DNA from: an uncultured bacterium
Lineage (GTDB): Bacteria > Myxococcota_A > Polyangia > Polyangiales > Houyiibacteriaceae
Assembly (NCBI GenBank): GCA_937984275.1
Contig: CALJYC010000127.1
Location: 1-36,916, forward strand
Direction of reading: 5' to 3'
DNA: 36,916 bases
The notes beneath the pieces are model-generated. The model was not told where the DNA came from, searched no databases, and was given only the letters and a program-made list of their open reading frames with translations. The translations under genes were made by a program, and so were the position numbers. Positions 6,936 to 15,466 of this stretch are shown here, one piece after another (position 1 is the first letter of the stretch; every line of letters starts with the position of its first letter).

Positions 6936-9050
6936 TTGGGACGTTTTTGGCTGGGGACGGGGCTCGCATTGCTCGTCGGCGCTGGGGCGCTGGCCGAGGA
7001 AGGGCTCGAACGTGTGGCCTCCCTGGTCCGGACCGGCGACGATCGGGGCGCCCTCACGCAGATCAACCTTCTCCCGAACCACGATCGCGATTCAGATGCG
7101 CTGCGCTATCTCGAAGGTCGACTGCTTTCGAACGTTGGCCGGCCGTGCGATGCGATGGACAAGCTCGCGCGAACTCCGGCGACGCTTCCCGAGGCGATGC
7201 GTCATGATTCGATGCGCCGATGGGCAAGCGCTGCGGCGCAATGCGGCCACTGCGCCGATGCGCGACCGGTACTGCTGAGCACCCCGTCGAGTGACATTGC
7301 GGTGACTCGACGCGACCGCGCGATCGCTGCGGATTGCGCGGTTCAGCTCGGCGAGTTGGAGGTCGCCGCCGAGGAGCTTGCAAGGCTTACGCGTCGAAAA
7401 CACGGTGTCGGCAATCGCGTCGCGCTGCTCGCGATCTTGTCGGATGTCTATGTCGAGCTCGGGCGTCCCGAGGACGCCAGAGACGCCGCACTCGAAGCGT
7501 GGAAGTCGGCCGTTCAACCCGGGCAGCAGAGCGCCGCTCGCAAATTGCAGCAGCGCGCGTCGCCGAGCGCTGCGGACCGGATCTCGCGCGCTGAGGAGCT
7601 GATGGACGCGCGCCGATTCGGCAGAGCAGTCGAGGAGCTCGAGGAGCTCGACGTGGGAGATGACGGCGTGCTCGATGCGCGCTGGCGCCACGTGTACGGC
7701 ATGGCCCTCTTTCGAATGCGCACGCGTTACCTCGACGCGGCACGCGTTCTGCACCAGTCCGCCTTGCTGCGCGGCGAGCACGAGGTCGAAGATGCATTTC
7801 ATTCCGCACGTGCGTTGTCGCGCGCAGACCAAGACGCTCGCGCGATTCGCTCGTATAGGCGGTTTGCCCAACGCTACCCTCGCAGCACACGCGCCCCCGA
7901 GGCCCGATTCCTGGCCGCATGGCTGGAGATCCGACTCGGTCGCACGAACGGCGAGAAGCAGATGGTGCGTCTCGTGCGAGGAAAGTCTCAAGTACGCGGG
8001 CGGTGGCGCCGTTCGGCCCTTTGGGAGCTCGGTTTTCGCGCGTTCGAGACACGCCGCTACGCCCGAGCGGCTCACTACCTTTCTCAGTACACGACGCTGG
8101 TCACCGACTCGATGGAGGTGGCGCGCGGCCTCTATTGGCTGGGACGCTCCTATCGGCGTGGACCGAAGGCGATTGATGCCTATCGCAAGGCCATCGCTGT
8201 GGAGCCGTTGCACTGGTATGCCGTTCTGGCGGCCGGGCGGCTCAAGCGGCTGAAGGTGAAGCCACCAACCCCGTTTGAGAACGCGACCTCACCAAGCGCA
8301 GTCGAGGTGCCAAGCACTTATCTGCCGGTCCCGGATACCTTCGAGGCCTATCGACATCTGGGCTTGGACCTCGACGGTGTCGCGTGGCTCAACGCTCACG
8401 AGAACGCGCTCGTCGCCGAGCATCCCAAACCACAACGCATCCCGCTACTCACTCAGCTCTATCGAGATACGGGCGCCTATCGAGACGCGCTCCTCATCGC
8501 GCGCCGACGAATGGTGTATCTCCACAGTGATCCCTCCGAACACCGTTGGTGGTGGGACGCTGCATATCCCATGCCGTGGCGGTCCGTTGTCGACGAACAC
8601 CGCGCTGATCTTCCGCGAGCTTTGGTCTACGCGACCATGCGTCAGGAGAGCGGCTTTCGTCCTGAGGTCGTCAGTCGGGCGGGCGCTGTCGGTTTGATGC
8701 AGTTGATGCCGGAGGTCGCGACGAAGCTCGCAGGCAAGTCCGTTACTTGGTACATGCTCCGCGTCCCCGAAACCAACATTGCGCTCGGGCTCCAAGAAAT
8801 GACCGCCCTCGCCGCGGACTTCGACGACGTCTACCCCCTGAGCATCGCCGCCTACAATGCAGGAAAGAGTCGAGTCAGACGTTGGCTCAAAGAGAGCAAA
8901 AGGATGGAGCTCGACCGCTTCGTCGAGCGGATCCCGTTCAACGAAACGCGCAACTACGTGCGACGGGTGACCACGCACTACGCGCGATACTCCTATTTGG
9001 ACGACCCAGAGGCCGGTTGGCCCGAACTGCCCTCGTTCGTTAACCCCTGA
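6936..9050 (+). CDS. Soluble lytic murein transglycosylase (Slt-like)
   Basis: This periplasmic enzyme cleaves the MurNAc-GlcNAc bond of peptidoglycan with formation of 1,6-anhydroMurNAc. The protein is 704 residues. A signal peptide ends near 'GALA', then a long helical, TPR-like region (~30-460) resembles the superhelix of Slt70. The C-terminal catalytic domain (~555-700) has the catalytic Glu571 in 'RQESGF', then 'GLMQLMP', 'NIALG' and 'AAYNAGKSRVRRW', all family 1 lytic transglycosylase motifs. The start is a TTG at 6936: an in-frame TAG at 6921-6923 limits the frame, and no ATG lies before the signal peptide. A TAGATT hexamer at 6921-6926 could be a -10 element, leaving a very short or no leader. 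It is divergent from the lipoprotein gene, with 84 bp between the starts. Confidence 0.9.
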   Translation: MGRFWLGTGLALLVGAGALAEEGLERVASLVRTGDDRGALTQINLLPNHDRDSDALRYLEGRLLSNVGRPCDAMDKLARTPATLPEAMRHDSMRRWASAAAQCGHCADARPVLLSTPSSDIAVTRRDRAIAADCAVQLGELEVAAEELARLTRRKHGVGNRVALLAILSDVYVELGRPEDARDAALEAWKSAVQPGQQSAARKLQQRASPSAADRISRAEELMDARRFGRAVEELEELDVGDDGVLDARWRHVYGMALFRMRTRYLDAARVLHQSALLRGEHEVEDAFHSARALSRADQDARAIRSYRRFAQRYPRSTRAPEARFLAAWLEIRLGRTNGEKQMVRLVRGKSQVRGRWRRSALWELGFRAFETRRYARAAHYLSQYTTLVTDSMEVARGLYWLGRSYRRGPKAIDAYRKAIAVEPLHWYAVLAAGRLKRLKVKPPTPFENATSPSAVEVPSTYLPVPDTFEAYRHLGLDLDGVAWLNAHENALVAEHPKPQRIPLLTQLYRDTGAYRDALLIARRRMVYLHSDPSEHRWWWDAAYPMPWRSVVDEHRADLPRALVYATMRQESGFRPEVVSRAGAVGLMQLMPEVATKLAGKSVTWYMLRVPETNIALGLQEMTALAADFDDVYPLSIAAYNAGKSRVRRWLKESKRMELDRFVERIPFNETRNYVRRVTTHYARYSYLDDPEAGWPELPSFVNP

Positions 9051-9180
9051 TTTGCTCCTCTTCGCTCTTTCGATAGACTGTTTCGAACGATTTGGGTTGC
9101 TCGTGATCGGGTCGAAGGCCAAGAGATCGTCCGATCCGCTGGGACCTTCGGCAATCGTCTTTTGGGGTGTGTGAACACGA

Positions 9181-9954
9181 ATGAACTTCATGGCTGCAGG
9201 GCTCTCCGACGTCGGACTTCAGCGAGAGCACAACGAAGATAGCTACTGCATCTTGTCCAAGCATCGCTTGTTCGTGGTCGCCGATGGCATGGGCGGCCAC
9301 CGCGCCGGCGACGTCGCCAGCCACATGGCAACGACAGAGATGGCAGCGTTCTTCGATGCGACCAGCATCGATGGTGACGGCGCCGAATGGCCGGCCGATG
9401 ATGACTCGCGCTTGACGCCCGAGCAGAATCGCCTGGTGTCAGCGGTGAAGCTCGCGAACCAACGCATCTTCCAAGCGTCGGTTGGCAACCGCTCGGTGCA
9501 GGGGATGGGTACGACTGTCGTCGGCGCTTTGTACGCACGCCACGACCGGAAGATCCACATCGCGCATGTCGGGGACAGCCGTGCGTATCGGGTTCGCGCG
9601 CGCGGTATCACACAGCTCACGCGCGACCATTCATTGCTGAACGACTACTTGCTCGTCATGCCAAATCTGACGGATACCCAGCGAGAACGCCTTCCGAGCA
9701 ATGTCATCACACGGGCGCTTGGGATGCAGGATGCGGTCGCCGTCGATCTGTATTTTGAAAATGTCGAGCCCGGCGACGTCTACTTGCTTTGCTCCGATGG
9801 TCTCAACGGGATGGTGGGCGACGACCGCATCCTCGACATCATCTACACTGCCGCGTCCGACGTGGAGACGGCCGCGAAAGCACTCGTTGCCCAGGCCAAC
9901 CAGAACGGCGGCGAGGACAACACCACTGTGGTCGTCGTTCGAATCACCGAGTAA
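9181..9954 (+). CDS. PP2C-family serine/threonine protein phosphatase (Stp-like)
   Basis: A metal-dependent protein phosphatase that removes phosphate from Ser/Thr residues, normally countering Hanks-type kinases. It is 257 residues, the usual size of bacterial stand-alone PP2C. Metal-binding and catalytic motifs appear in order: 'HNED' (Glu19-Asp20), 'VADGMGGH' (Asp35-Gly36), 'GMGTT', 'HVGDSRAYR', 'LTRDHS', 'LCSDGLNGMV' (Asp206) and 'GGEDNTT' (Asp246). There are no membrane segments or regulatory extension, so it is cytoplasmic. No kinase gene is adjacent. It is separated from the transglycosylase by 130 bp, in which I see no clear promoter, and the ribosome site is weak. The next gene begins 2 bases after the stop. 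Confidence 0.93.
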   Translation: MNFMAAGLSDVGLQREHNEDSYCILSKHRLFVVADGMGGHRAGDVASHMATTEMAAFFDATSIDGDGAEWPADDDSRLTPEQNRLVSAVKLANQRIFQASVGNRSVQGMGTTVVGALYARHDRKIHIAHVGDSRAYRVRARGITQLTRDHSLLNDYLLVMPNLTDTQRERLPSNVITRALGMQDAVAVDLYFENVEPGDVYLLCSDGLNGMVGDDRILDIIYTAASDVETAAKALVAQANQNGGEDNTTVVVVRITE

Positions 9955-9956
9955 CC

Positions 9957-10451
9957 ATGTCCAAGAGTCTCGCGATTCGGCAGTTGCTAGACTGTCCGGA
10001 AAAAGAATTCTGGGATCGAATCTTCGGCGGCGAAGATTTCAATAACTACTTGTACGAGGGCCTCGGCTTCGAGTACGAGCTTCAGGAGTGGAACCCTGAG
10101 ACCGGCTACCGGCGTGCCAAGATCTGGCCCACGCGTCAGATGCCGAGAGCCGTCGCGAACGTGCTCGGCAACAGGTTCAGTTACGTCGAAGAGGGGACGT
10201 TCGACGCTGAAGCCGCGCGCTACGACTTTCGCGTGATCCCTTCGGCGGTGACCGATCGCATTCGGGTCCGAGGTACGGTCACGGTCGAGGCGGTCTCAGA
10301 TCATCAATGTGAACGATGTGTCACACTCGAGATCGGAGCGAACATAGTGGGCCTCGGGCGACTCATCGAGGCGTACTTCGTAACTGCGACCAGAGAACAG
10401 TACGCGAAGAACGCAGCCTTGGTGAACGAATACCTGGCGAGCTCTCGCTAG
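9957..10451 (+). CDS. DUF2505-like (START/SRPBCC-type) protein
   Basis: The 164-residue soluble protein has alternating beta-strand and helix segments typical of a small lipid- or hydrophobe-binding START-like fold. These include 'RAKIWPTRQMPRAVANVLGN', 'YDFRVIPSAVTDRIRVRG' and 'CVTLEIGANIVGLGRLIE'. The layout resembles DUF2505, but I assign this from memory of the family pattern and not from a search. No catalytic motif is visible. The ATG at 9957 follows the phosphatase stop by 2 bases, so the two are probably co-translated. The stop lies in a CTAG palindrome (10448-10451) that also provides the stop of the convergent gamma-glutamyltransferase gene. Confidence 0.7.
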   Translation: MSKSLAIRQLLDCPEKEFWDRIFGGEDFNNYLYEGLGFEYELQEWNPETGYRRAKIWPTRQMPRAVANVLGNRFSYVEEGTFDAEAARYDFRVIPSAVTDRIRVRGTVTVEAVSDHQCERCVTLEIGANIVGLGRLIEAYFVTATREQYAKNAALVNEYLASSR

Positions 10452-12166
10452 TGACCCGCAGGTCGGCCGCCTTTGCGGGGATCGCTCGCGGCGTGAAGGC
10501 GGCGCTCCGGCGAGTGCTCGATTTGGATTGCTTGCACATTGGCGACGTTGTGAATCGGATCGATCTGGTGGCCACGGGCGCGAAGCGCGTCTTGCAGGAC
10601 CGGGTCTAGAGGCGCGACTGTCTCGACGCGAAGCGCTTCGGGTGCGCCTTGGTGGTGAACGCGCGGGGCCGCCACGGCCTCGCCCACGTTCATGCCGTGC
10701 AACAAAACGTTCATCGCGACCTGCTGCGTGGCGGTCACGATCCGGCTTCCCCCCGACGCACCCACGCAAAGCACTGGCTTGCCGTTTTCGAGCACTATGG
10801 TGGGCGACATCGTCGACACCGGACGCTTCCAGGGTCCCGGTAGATTCCGGGCGCCCCCAACCAGCCCGAACGCGTTGGCCTTCCCGATGCCGCTCGCAAA
10901 GTCGTCCATCTCATCGTTCATCACGATGCCACCTCCGGTGAACCGTGCGCCAAAGGGAAGGTTCACCGTCGTCGTGATCGAGGCGACGTTGCCCTCCGCG
11001 TCTACTACGCAAAGGTGTGAAGTCCCGGCGTTATCTGGAGCCGGAACGCTAGTTTGGGGCCACTCGACGGGGAAAGCATAGTCGGTGCTCGGATGCGCTT
11101 CACCGTCAGCTGCGAGCTCGGCGCGCTTAGCGATGCGGGACGGGGCCATGATCTTTTCGAGCGGTAGGATCACCTGGTCCGGGTCCCCGAAATAGCGCTG
11201 GCGATCGAGGAACGGCCCTTTCCAGGATTCGGCCATCGCATGCAGGAGCGGCGCGCCATAAACTGGTTCCGATCCCGCCGCCTGTTCCAGGATCGAGAGG
11301 CTTTGAATCATCGTGAACCCGCCCGCGCTCGGGGGAGGCGCCGTCACCCAGCGATATCCGAACGCCTTCGTGTCGAGCGGCTCGCGCGTTCGTACCCGGT
11401 AGGCGTACAGATCTTGCAAGGTCATGATGCCGCCTTGCTTCTGAACGGCGGCCACCATCTCTTGGCCGATGATGCCGCCGTAAATGACCGCCGCACCCTT
11501 TTCGGCAAATGCGCGAAGCACACGTGCCAAGCGGGGACGACGCAACGTCGCCCCGGGTTGCAGGTCCCACTTCGCCATCACCGGGTCTTTGCGGAGCTGA
11601 ACCTCGAAGGCGCTTCCCATCGCGCCGAGCGCATCACTCACCACGAAGCCCTCTTCGGCCAAACGAAGGGCGGGCGCAATGACCTCACGCAAAGAGAGAT
11701 TCCCAAAACGCGTGACCAGCGCCTCGATTCCCGCGGGCTCCCCCGGGACGCCCGCGGCGAGGCCACCTAGCTGAGAGGGGGAGCTCGCTGGGCCCTCTCC
11801 GTGCTCGCTTTCGATCTCGAACATCGTCCGGGTCGCCGCCCGCGGGGCACGCTCGCGGAAGTCTAGAAACGTCAGTGAGCCGTCCTTGGCGCAATAGTAG
11901 AGTGCGAAGCCTCCGCCCCCGAGACCGCTGCTCGCCGGGTTAACCACACCGAGGGCCAGCATGGTGGCTGCAGCCGCGTCGGCCGCGTTGCCCCCTGCTC
12001 CCAAAATCTCGGCGCCTACCTTCGAGGCTTCCGCGTGGTCGGCGGCGACCGCGCCGCGCCGGAACACCGCTTCGGGCCCGGGTCGGGCGGGTGAGTTCGC
12101 ACCAACGAGGCCCGTGATGAGGAACGCCGAAACGCACCACAACACGATCAAAAACGAGCGCTTCAT
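10448..12166 (-). CDS. ggt: Gamma-glutamyltransferase (Ntn hydrolase)
   Basis: This exported enzyme hydrolyses or transfers the gamma-glutamyl group of glutathione and related compounds. It is made as a precursor that cleaves itself before a catalytic Thr. The 572-residue protein has an N-terminal signal anchor (~1-22), then 'GGNAADAAAA' and 'SGLGGGGFALYY', the glutamate-site region of the large subunit. The autoprocessing nucleophile is Thr382 in 'NAGTSHLCVVD', followed by 'GNVASITTTVN'. The small subunit contains 'CVGASGGSRIVTATQQ'. I chose the ATG at 12166 because AAGGTG precedes it at good spacing; an in-frame GTG at 12175 would add three residues. It is divergent from glutathione synthase with 48 bases between starts, which fits glutathione turnover. 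Confidence 0.93.
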   Translation of the reverse strand: MKRSFLIVLWCVSAFLITGLVGANSPARPGPEAVFRRGAVAADHAEASKVGAEILGAGGNAADAAAATMLALGVVNPASSGLGGGGFALYYCAKDGSLTFLDFRERAPRAATRTMFEIESEHGEGPASSPSQLGGLAAGVPGEPAGIEALVTRFGNLSLREVIAPALRLAEEGFVVSDALGAMGSAFEVQLRKDPVMAKWDLQPGATLRRPRLARVLRAFAEKGAAVIYGGIIGQEMVAAVQKQGGIMTLQDLYAYRVRTREPLDTKAFGYRWVTAPPPSAGGFTMIQSLSILEQAAGSEPVYGAPLLHAMAESWKGPFLDRQRYFGDPDQVILPLEKIMAPSRIAKRAELAADGEAHPSTDYAFPVEWPQTSVPAPDNAGTSHLCVVDAEGNVASITTTVNLPFGARFTGGGIVMNDEMDDFASGIGKANAFGLVGGARNLPGPWKRPVSTMSPTIVLENGKPVLCVGASGGSRIVTATQQVAMNVLLHGMNVGEAVAAPRVHHQGAPEALRVETVAPLDPVLQDALRARGHQIDPIHNVANVQAIQIEHSPERRLHAASDPRKGGRPAGH

Positions 12167-12214
12167 CGCTCGCACCTTGCCTCCAAACCTGCGGGGATGC
12201 TACCGCAGAGTTTG

Positions 12215-13168
12215 ATGCGCTTCGTGTTCGTGATGGACCCCGTGTCGACGGTCATCGTCGACGAAGACACCAGCTTTGCTTTGATGCTGGAGGCGCAGGC
12301 CCGCGGCCATCGGGTCGAGCACTGCCTGCCGAGCGATGTGGGGCTTCGTGGCCGCCGGGTCGTTGCTCGAGTTAGCCGGGCTTCGATGCAACTCGACGTC
12401 GAAGAGCCGATCACCTTGGGCGAGCCGGAGGACATCGACTTGGTGGACGTCGATGCGGTGTTCATCCGCAAGGACCCACCGTTCGACGACGCTTACCTGT
12501 GGTTAACGCTCGTTCTCGATCACCTGGAGGGCAGCACACTGGTGGTGAACAACCCGCGCGGGCTGCGCGAAGCGAACGAGAAACTCTATGCGCATCACTT
12601 TCCGGAGATCGTGCCGCCCACGATCATGACGAGTCACAAGGACGAGATTCTTCGATTCTTGAGCGACGTTGGTGGCAAGGCTGTCATCAAACCGATCGAC
12701 GGTCACGGCGGTGAAAGCGTCTTCCTGCTCACCAACGGGGACAGCAACCTCAATGCTTTGATCGAGTCCGTCACCCATCTGGGCGCGCGGAATGCGATTG
12801 TACAGGCACTCATCCCAGAGGTGTACGACGAGGGGGACAAACGAATCCTTCTCGTGGACGGTGAGCTTCTCGGTGTCGTTGGGCGCGTTCCAAGCAAGGG
12901 CGACCTCCGGAGCAACGTGCACGTCGGAGGCTCAGCGGCACCGGCGGAGCTTGCCGATGCGGACCGGAAGATCATCGAGACGATCGGCCCTCGCTTGCTC
13001 GCCGATCAGCTCTTCTTGGTCGGCCTCGACGTCATTGGCGGCAAGCTCATCGAGGTGAACGTCACCAGCCCGACGCTTCTTCAACAGATGTCGCGGCTCT
13101 GCGGGGAGAACCTTTCCGTCACAGTCATCGATCGACTCGAAGAGAAAGTCCGCGCCTACCCCGCCTAG
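12215..13168 (+). CDS. gshB: Glutathione synthase, ATP-grasp
   Basis: This cytoplasmic enzyme ligates gamma-glutamylcysteine and glycine with ATP to form glutathione. The N-terminus 'MRFVFVMDPV' matches the GshB start, followed by 'IRKDPPFDDAYL' (~85-97) and 'VVNNPRGLREANEKLYA'. The ATP-grasp region has 'VIKPIDGHGG', then 'LIPEVYDEGDKRILLVDGE', and the C-terminal metal/ATP site is 'LIEVNVTSPT'. The length of 317 residues is close to that of E. coli GshB (315). An in-frame ATG at 12197 would add six residues; I preferred 12215 because it aligns with the family start. GshA is not in the window. The gene ends 9 bases before the convergent small membrane protein. Confidence 0.93.
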   Translation: MRFVFVMDPVSTVIVDEDTSFALMLEAQARGHRVEHCLPSDVGLRGRRVVARVSRASMQLDVEEPITLGEPEDIDLVDVDAVFIRKDPPFDDAYLWLTLVLDHLEGSTLVVNNPRGLREANEKLYAHHFPEIVPPTIMTSHKDEILRFLSDVGGKAVIKPIDGHGGESVFLLTNGDSNLNALIESVTHLGARNAIVQALIPEVYDEGDKRILLVDGELLGVVGRVPSKGDLRSNVHVGGSAAPAELADADRKIIETIGPRLLADQLFLVGLDVIGGKLIEVNVTSPTLLQQMSRLCGENLSVTVIDRLEEKVRAYPA

Positions 13169-13177
13169 GGTGGCGGC

Positions 13178-13531
13178 TCAGCTCGAGCCAATCCGCACCG
13201 CCGCGGAGGCCCCCGCACCGGCGATCGCACCGATCGCCACGGCCACCAGGAATGCCACCGTTGCGCTCATGACATCGAGTCCGTCTAGGACGAGTCCAGT
13301 CATGCCAAAGAACGAGACGAAGAACGTCCAGAATCTTCGTGACCGCACCGTGCGTACGAAAAAATCGCCGCCCGCCACGCCATCGAGCTGACCGAACTGG
13401 CTCGGTCTCGTCGTGTCGTCGTGCGCTCGCGTCTGGTCGTCTGCGTCGGCGCGCTTGTCCCTCAAGAAAAGCGAAGCCCCAAGGAGCACAGCTCCGAGCA
13501 CCAGGGCCACGATGTAGACATTGATCAGCAT
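13178..13531 (-). CDS. Small membrane protein, possibly an NfeD/YqiJ-like membrane module
   Basis: The 117-residue protein has an N-terminal membrane helix (~1-24) and a polar Asp/Arg/Thr-rich loop (~27-55). Two further hydrophobic segments follow, around 'FWTFFVSFFGMTGLVLDGL' and 'VAFLVAVAIGAIAGAG'. The order of helix, acidic loop, 'R-FWTFF-FFG', then Ala/Gly-rich helix resembles the membrane part of NfeD/YqiJ-type proteins. The C-terminal OB fold is absent. This is a tentative likeness. The frame is open to 13720 but overlaps the kinase gene. The ATG at 13531 has GGGAGG about 10 bases upstream and lies 16 bases after the phosphomevalonate kinase stop, so it is probably the last gene of the mevalonate operon. 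Confidence 0.7.
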   Translation of the reverse strand: MLINVYIVALVLGAVLLGASLFLRDKRADADDQTRAHDDTTRPSQFGQLDGVAGGDFFVRTVRSRRFWTFFVSFFGMTGLVLDGLDVMSATVAFLVAVAIGAIAGAGASAAVRIGSS

Positions 13532-13547
13532 TTGGCGCGCCCTCCCG

Positions 13548-14480
13548 TCAACAAGCCTGGACCCCTGTTGCACCCCACGAGACATCGATAGGATGAAGTC
13601 CTTCGTCTTTGCAAGCCACTTCGAAGCCTTTTGCGGCATCAGGGTCGACGAAGAAGGCGACCGCAACGTCGCCGCCACCTGCTCCGCATGGCTTGGCACT
13701 CCCTGAAAAACGGGCTGCAAGCTCGGACGCGCGTCTTAGCCGTGCATCGACGATCGGGGCCCGAGCCGCGGCCCCGAGCATGCCCATTGCATCCGAGTAT
13801 GCGGTCGCTTCCGTGATCACGTCGACGGCATCCCCCGCCGCGAACGCCAACGCGAATCGAGCTGCGAGCTCCGAGAGGCGCTCCATGCATGCGCGGTACC
13901 CCTCGGGATCATCACGCCGAAGCACGTGCACCTGCCCCACGAGCTCACTGGTTCGCGCTGCGTGGCCCGTCCACACGAGGCGAATCACGAGGTCGCCCGG
14001 ACGCTCAAGCGCGTCCGTCGTGACGTCGTCTCCGGTTCGACTGAATCGCAGAAAGCCCCCGAAGGTCGAGGCTGCGACGTCGACGCCGCTACCTTCCGGT
14101 GCGACCGAAGCGTGGCCCCGCAAGGCAAGCGCGAAGACGCGTTTCAAAATCTCAGCGTCATCGAGGTCATGGCCGTGCGTTGCGAAGCTCGCGCCGGCTG
14201 CCGCCACGGCCGCAGCGGCCGACGAGCCTAGGCCGAGCTTGACGCGATCCTGCTGGAGGTCGCTCACCTCCAAGGTCAGGCAACCAGGCACCGAGCCCAA
14301 CTCGGCTTGCGCCAGGTGAAGGGTGGCCACGACCTCCGGGGGCATGGGCAGCGAGTCTTCGGACCAGGCGACGGAGACACGGCGGCCGACGGCGGCGACG
14401 ACCGCTGGAGCCCCTTCGAGCACCGCGTACTCGCCGCACAGAAGAGCCTTTCCCGGTGCGCTTGCCCCGACTGGTGTCAT
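13548..14480 (-). CDS. Phosphomevalonate kinase (GHMP family)
   Basis: This enzyme phosphorylates 5-phosphomevalonate to 5-diphosphomevalonate using ATP. The 310-residue protein shows the GHMP kinase motifs. Motif 1 is 'SAPGKALLCGEYAVLEGAPA' (~6-25), motif 2 the ATP loop 'KLGLGSSAAAAVAAAG' (~85-100), an acidic 'GSGVDVAASTFGG', and motif 3 'KPCGAGGGDVAVAFF' (~280). The open 'GEYAVLEGAPA' start is typical of phosphomevalonate kinase rather than mevalonate kinase, and two other genes in the operon fill the mevalonate kinase and decarboxylase roles. The ATG at 14480 forms an ATGA overlap with the decarboxylase stop. The frame continues upstream to 14519 but is not needed. Confidence 0.88.
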   Translation of the reverse strand: MTPVGASAPGKALLCGEYAVLEGAPAVVAAVGRRVSVAWSEDSLPMPPEVVATLHLAQAELGSVPGCLTLEVSDLQQDRVKLGLGSSAAAAVAAAGASFATHGHDLDDAEILKRVFALALRGHASVAPEGSGVDVAASTFGGFLRFSRTGDDVTTDALERPGDLVIRLVWTGHAARTSELVGQVHVLRRDDPEGYRACMERLSELAARFALAFAAGDAVDVITEATAYSDAMGMLGAAARAPIVDARLRRASELAARFSGSAKPCGAGGGDVAVAFFVDPDAAKGFEVACKDEGLHPIDVSWGATGVQAC

Positions 14481-15466
14481 TGATGCACCTCGACACCCGG
14501 CCCCGGTTTGGCGACCCACGTTCGTGTCACACCAGGAGTTCGGTCGAGCGCTTGGCGGACTCGGGTCGCGTCACCGATCCCGCAAAGCGCTTTGACGTGT
14601 GGTCCGGCGTCCATCGTCGCCCACGCCGGTATGCCGCGCTCACGCAGCCCGCGAACGGTAGCGAGAGCGGCCAAGGTTGCAGGCGCCCAATAGAAGATCG
14701 GCGGATCTGAGGTCATTGCGCAGCTGTGAAAGGCTAGCGTGCTCTGCTCCATTGCGGCGCCTAGCGTGTCGAGGTCGCGCTCCTTCACCGCGCGCTTGAT
14801 CTTCCTCGACCATTTGGGCGCCTGGTCCAACCAAGCCTCGTAGTAGGGGGACGTCTTGCGCGAACGCTCCATCCCTTCAGTCGAGCCCACTTTCTTCTTG
14901 CCGGGCTCGGTCGCCGCGACGATCAGGCGAAGGTTCCAATGCTCCCGTGGCGCGATCGGCCTAGCGGCCAAATCCGAGTCGCCGTGGCTGCCCGCAGGGA
15001 GCTCGACGAACCCACCATAGATCGACCGAGCCGCCGAGGCGCTCGATGCTCGAGCCAGCGCACTCAGCCGGCGGGCGTTGAACCGAAGACCCGCCGCCGC
15101 GGACGCCGATGCAGCCAGCGCGGCGAACCCTGACGCGCTAGACGCGAGCCCGGCCGCGGTCGGGAAGTGATTGTGACTCGTGACGTGCGCGCTCAGGCGC
15201 AATCGCGCCTCGCGTCGAACCCGATCGAGCATGGTAATGACCCGCTCGGCTTCGGCCGCGGTCGCCCGTCGGCCGTCGAGCCTCACGACGTCCGACGCTA
15301 GCGAAGCGTCGAACCGGACTCGCGTTTCGGTCACGAGCTGGTCCAGGGTCAGTGAGATGCTCGGAACGGCGGGGACGTTCCGTTTCACGTCGGCCTTTCC
15401 CCAGTACTTGGCGAGCGCGATGTTCGCGCAGGCTCTGGAGCTCGCTTCCATCGACCGACCGGTCAT
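14477..15466 (-). CDS. mvaD: Diphosphomevalonate decarboxylase
   Basis: This enzyme converts 5-diphosphomevalonate to isopentenyl diphosphate with ATP and loss of CO2. The protein is 329 residues with the family signatures in order. 'ANIALAKYWGK' binds substrate near the N-terminus, and 'SHNHFPTAAGLASSASGFAA' (~99-118) is the ATP loop. 'ARSIYGGFVELP' and 'GSTEGMERSRKTSPYY' follow, and 'MDAGPHVK' carries the catalytic Asp. In better-known enzymes the loop reads ARQGSGSACRS; here it is Ser/Ala-rich ('ARASSASAARS'). The ATG at 15466 overlaps the mevalonate kinase stop as ATGA, and the stop overlaps the next start in the same way. An internal ATG five codons later is a possible alternative start. 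Confidence 0.93.
   Translation of the reverse strand: MTGRSMEASSRACANIALAKYWGKADVKRNVPAVPSISLTLDQLVTETRVRFDASLASDVVRLDGRRATAAEAERVITMLDRVRREARLRLSAHVTSHNHFPTAAGLASSASGFAALAASASAAAGLRFNARRLSALARASSASAARSIYGGFVELPAGSHGDSDLAARPIAPREHWNLRLIVAATEPGKKKVGSTEGMERSRKTSPYYEAWLDQAPKWSRKIKRAVKERDLDTLGAAMEQSTLAFHSCAMTSDPPIFYWAPATLAALATVRGLRERGIPAWATMDAGPHVKALCGIGDATRVRQALDRTPGVTRTWVAKPGPGVEVHQ

Noticed and set aside
7092-8213. Open minus-strand frame of 373 codons opposite the lytic transglycosylase
   Set aside because: The plus-strand product has a signal peptide, helical repeats and an intact catalytic domain; the antisense frame has no motif.
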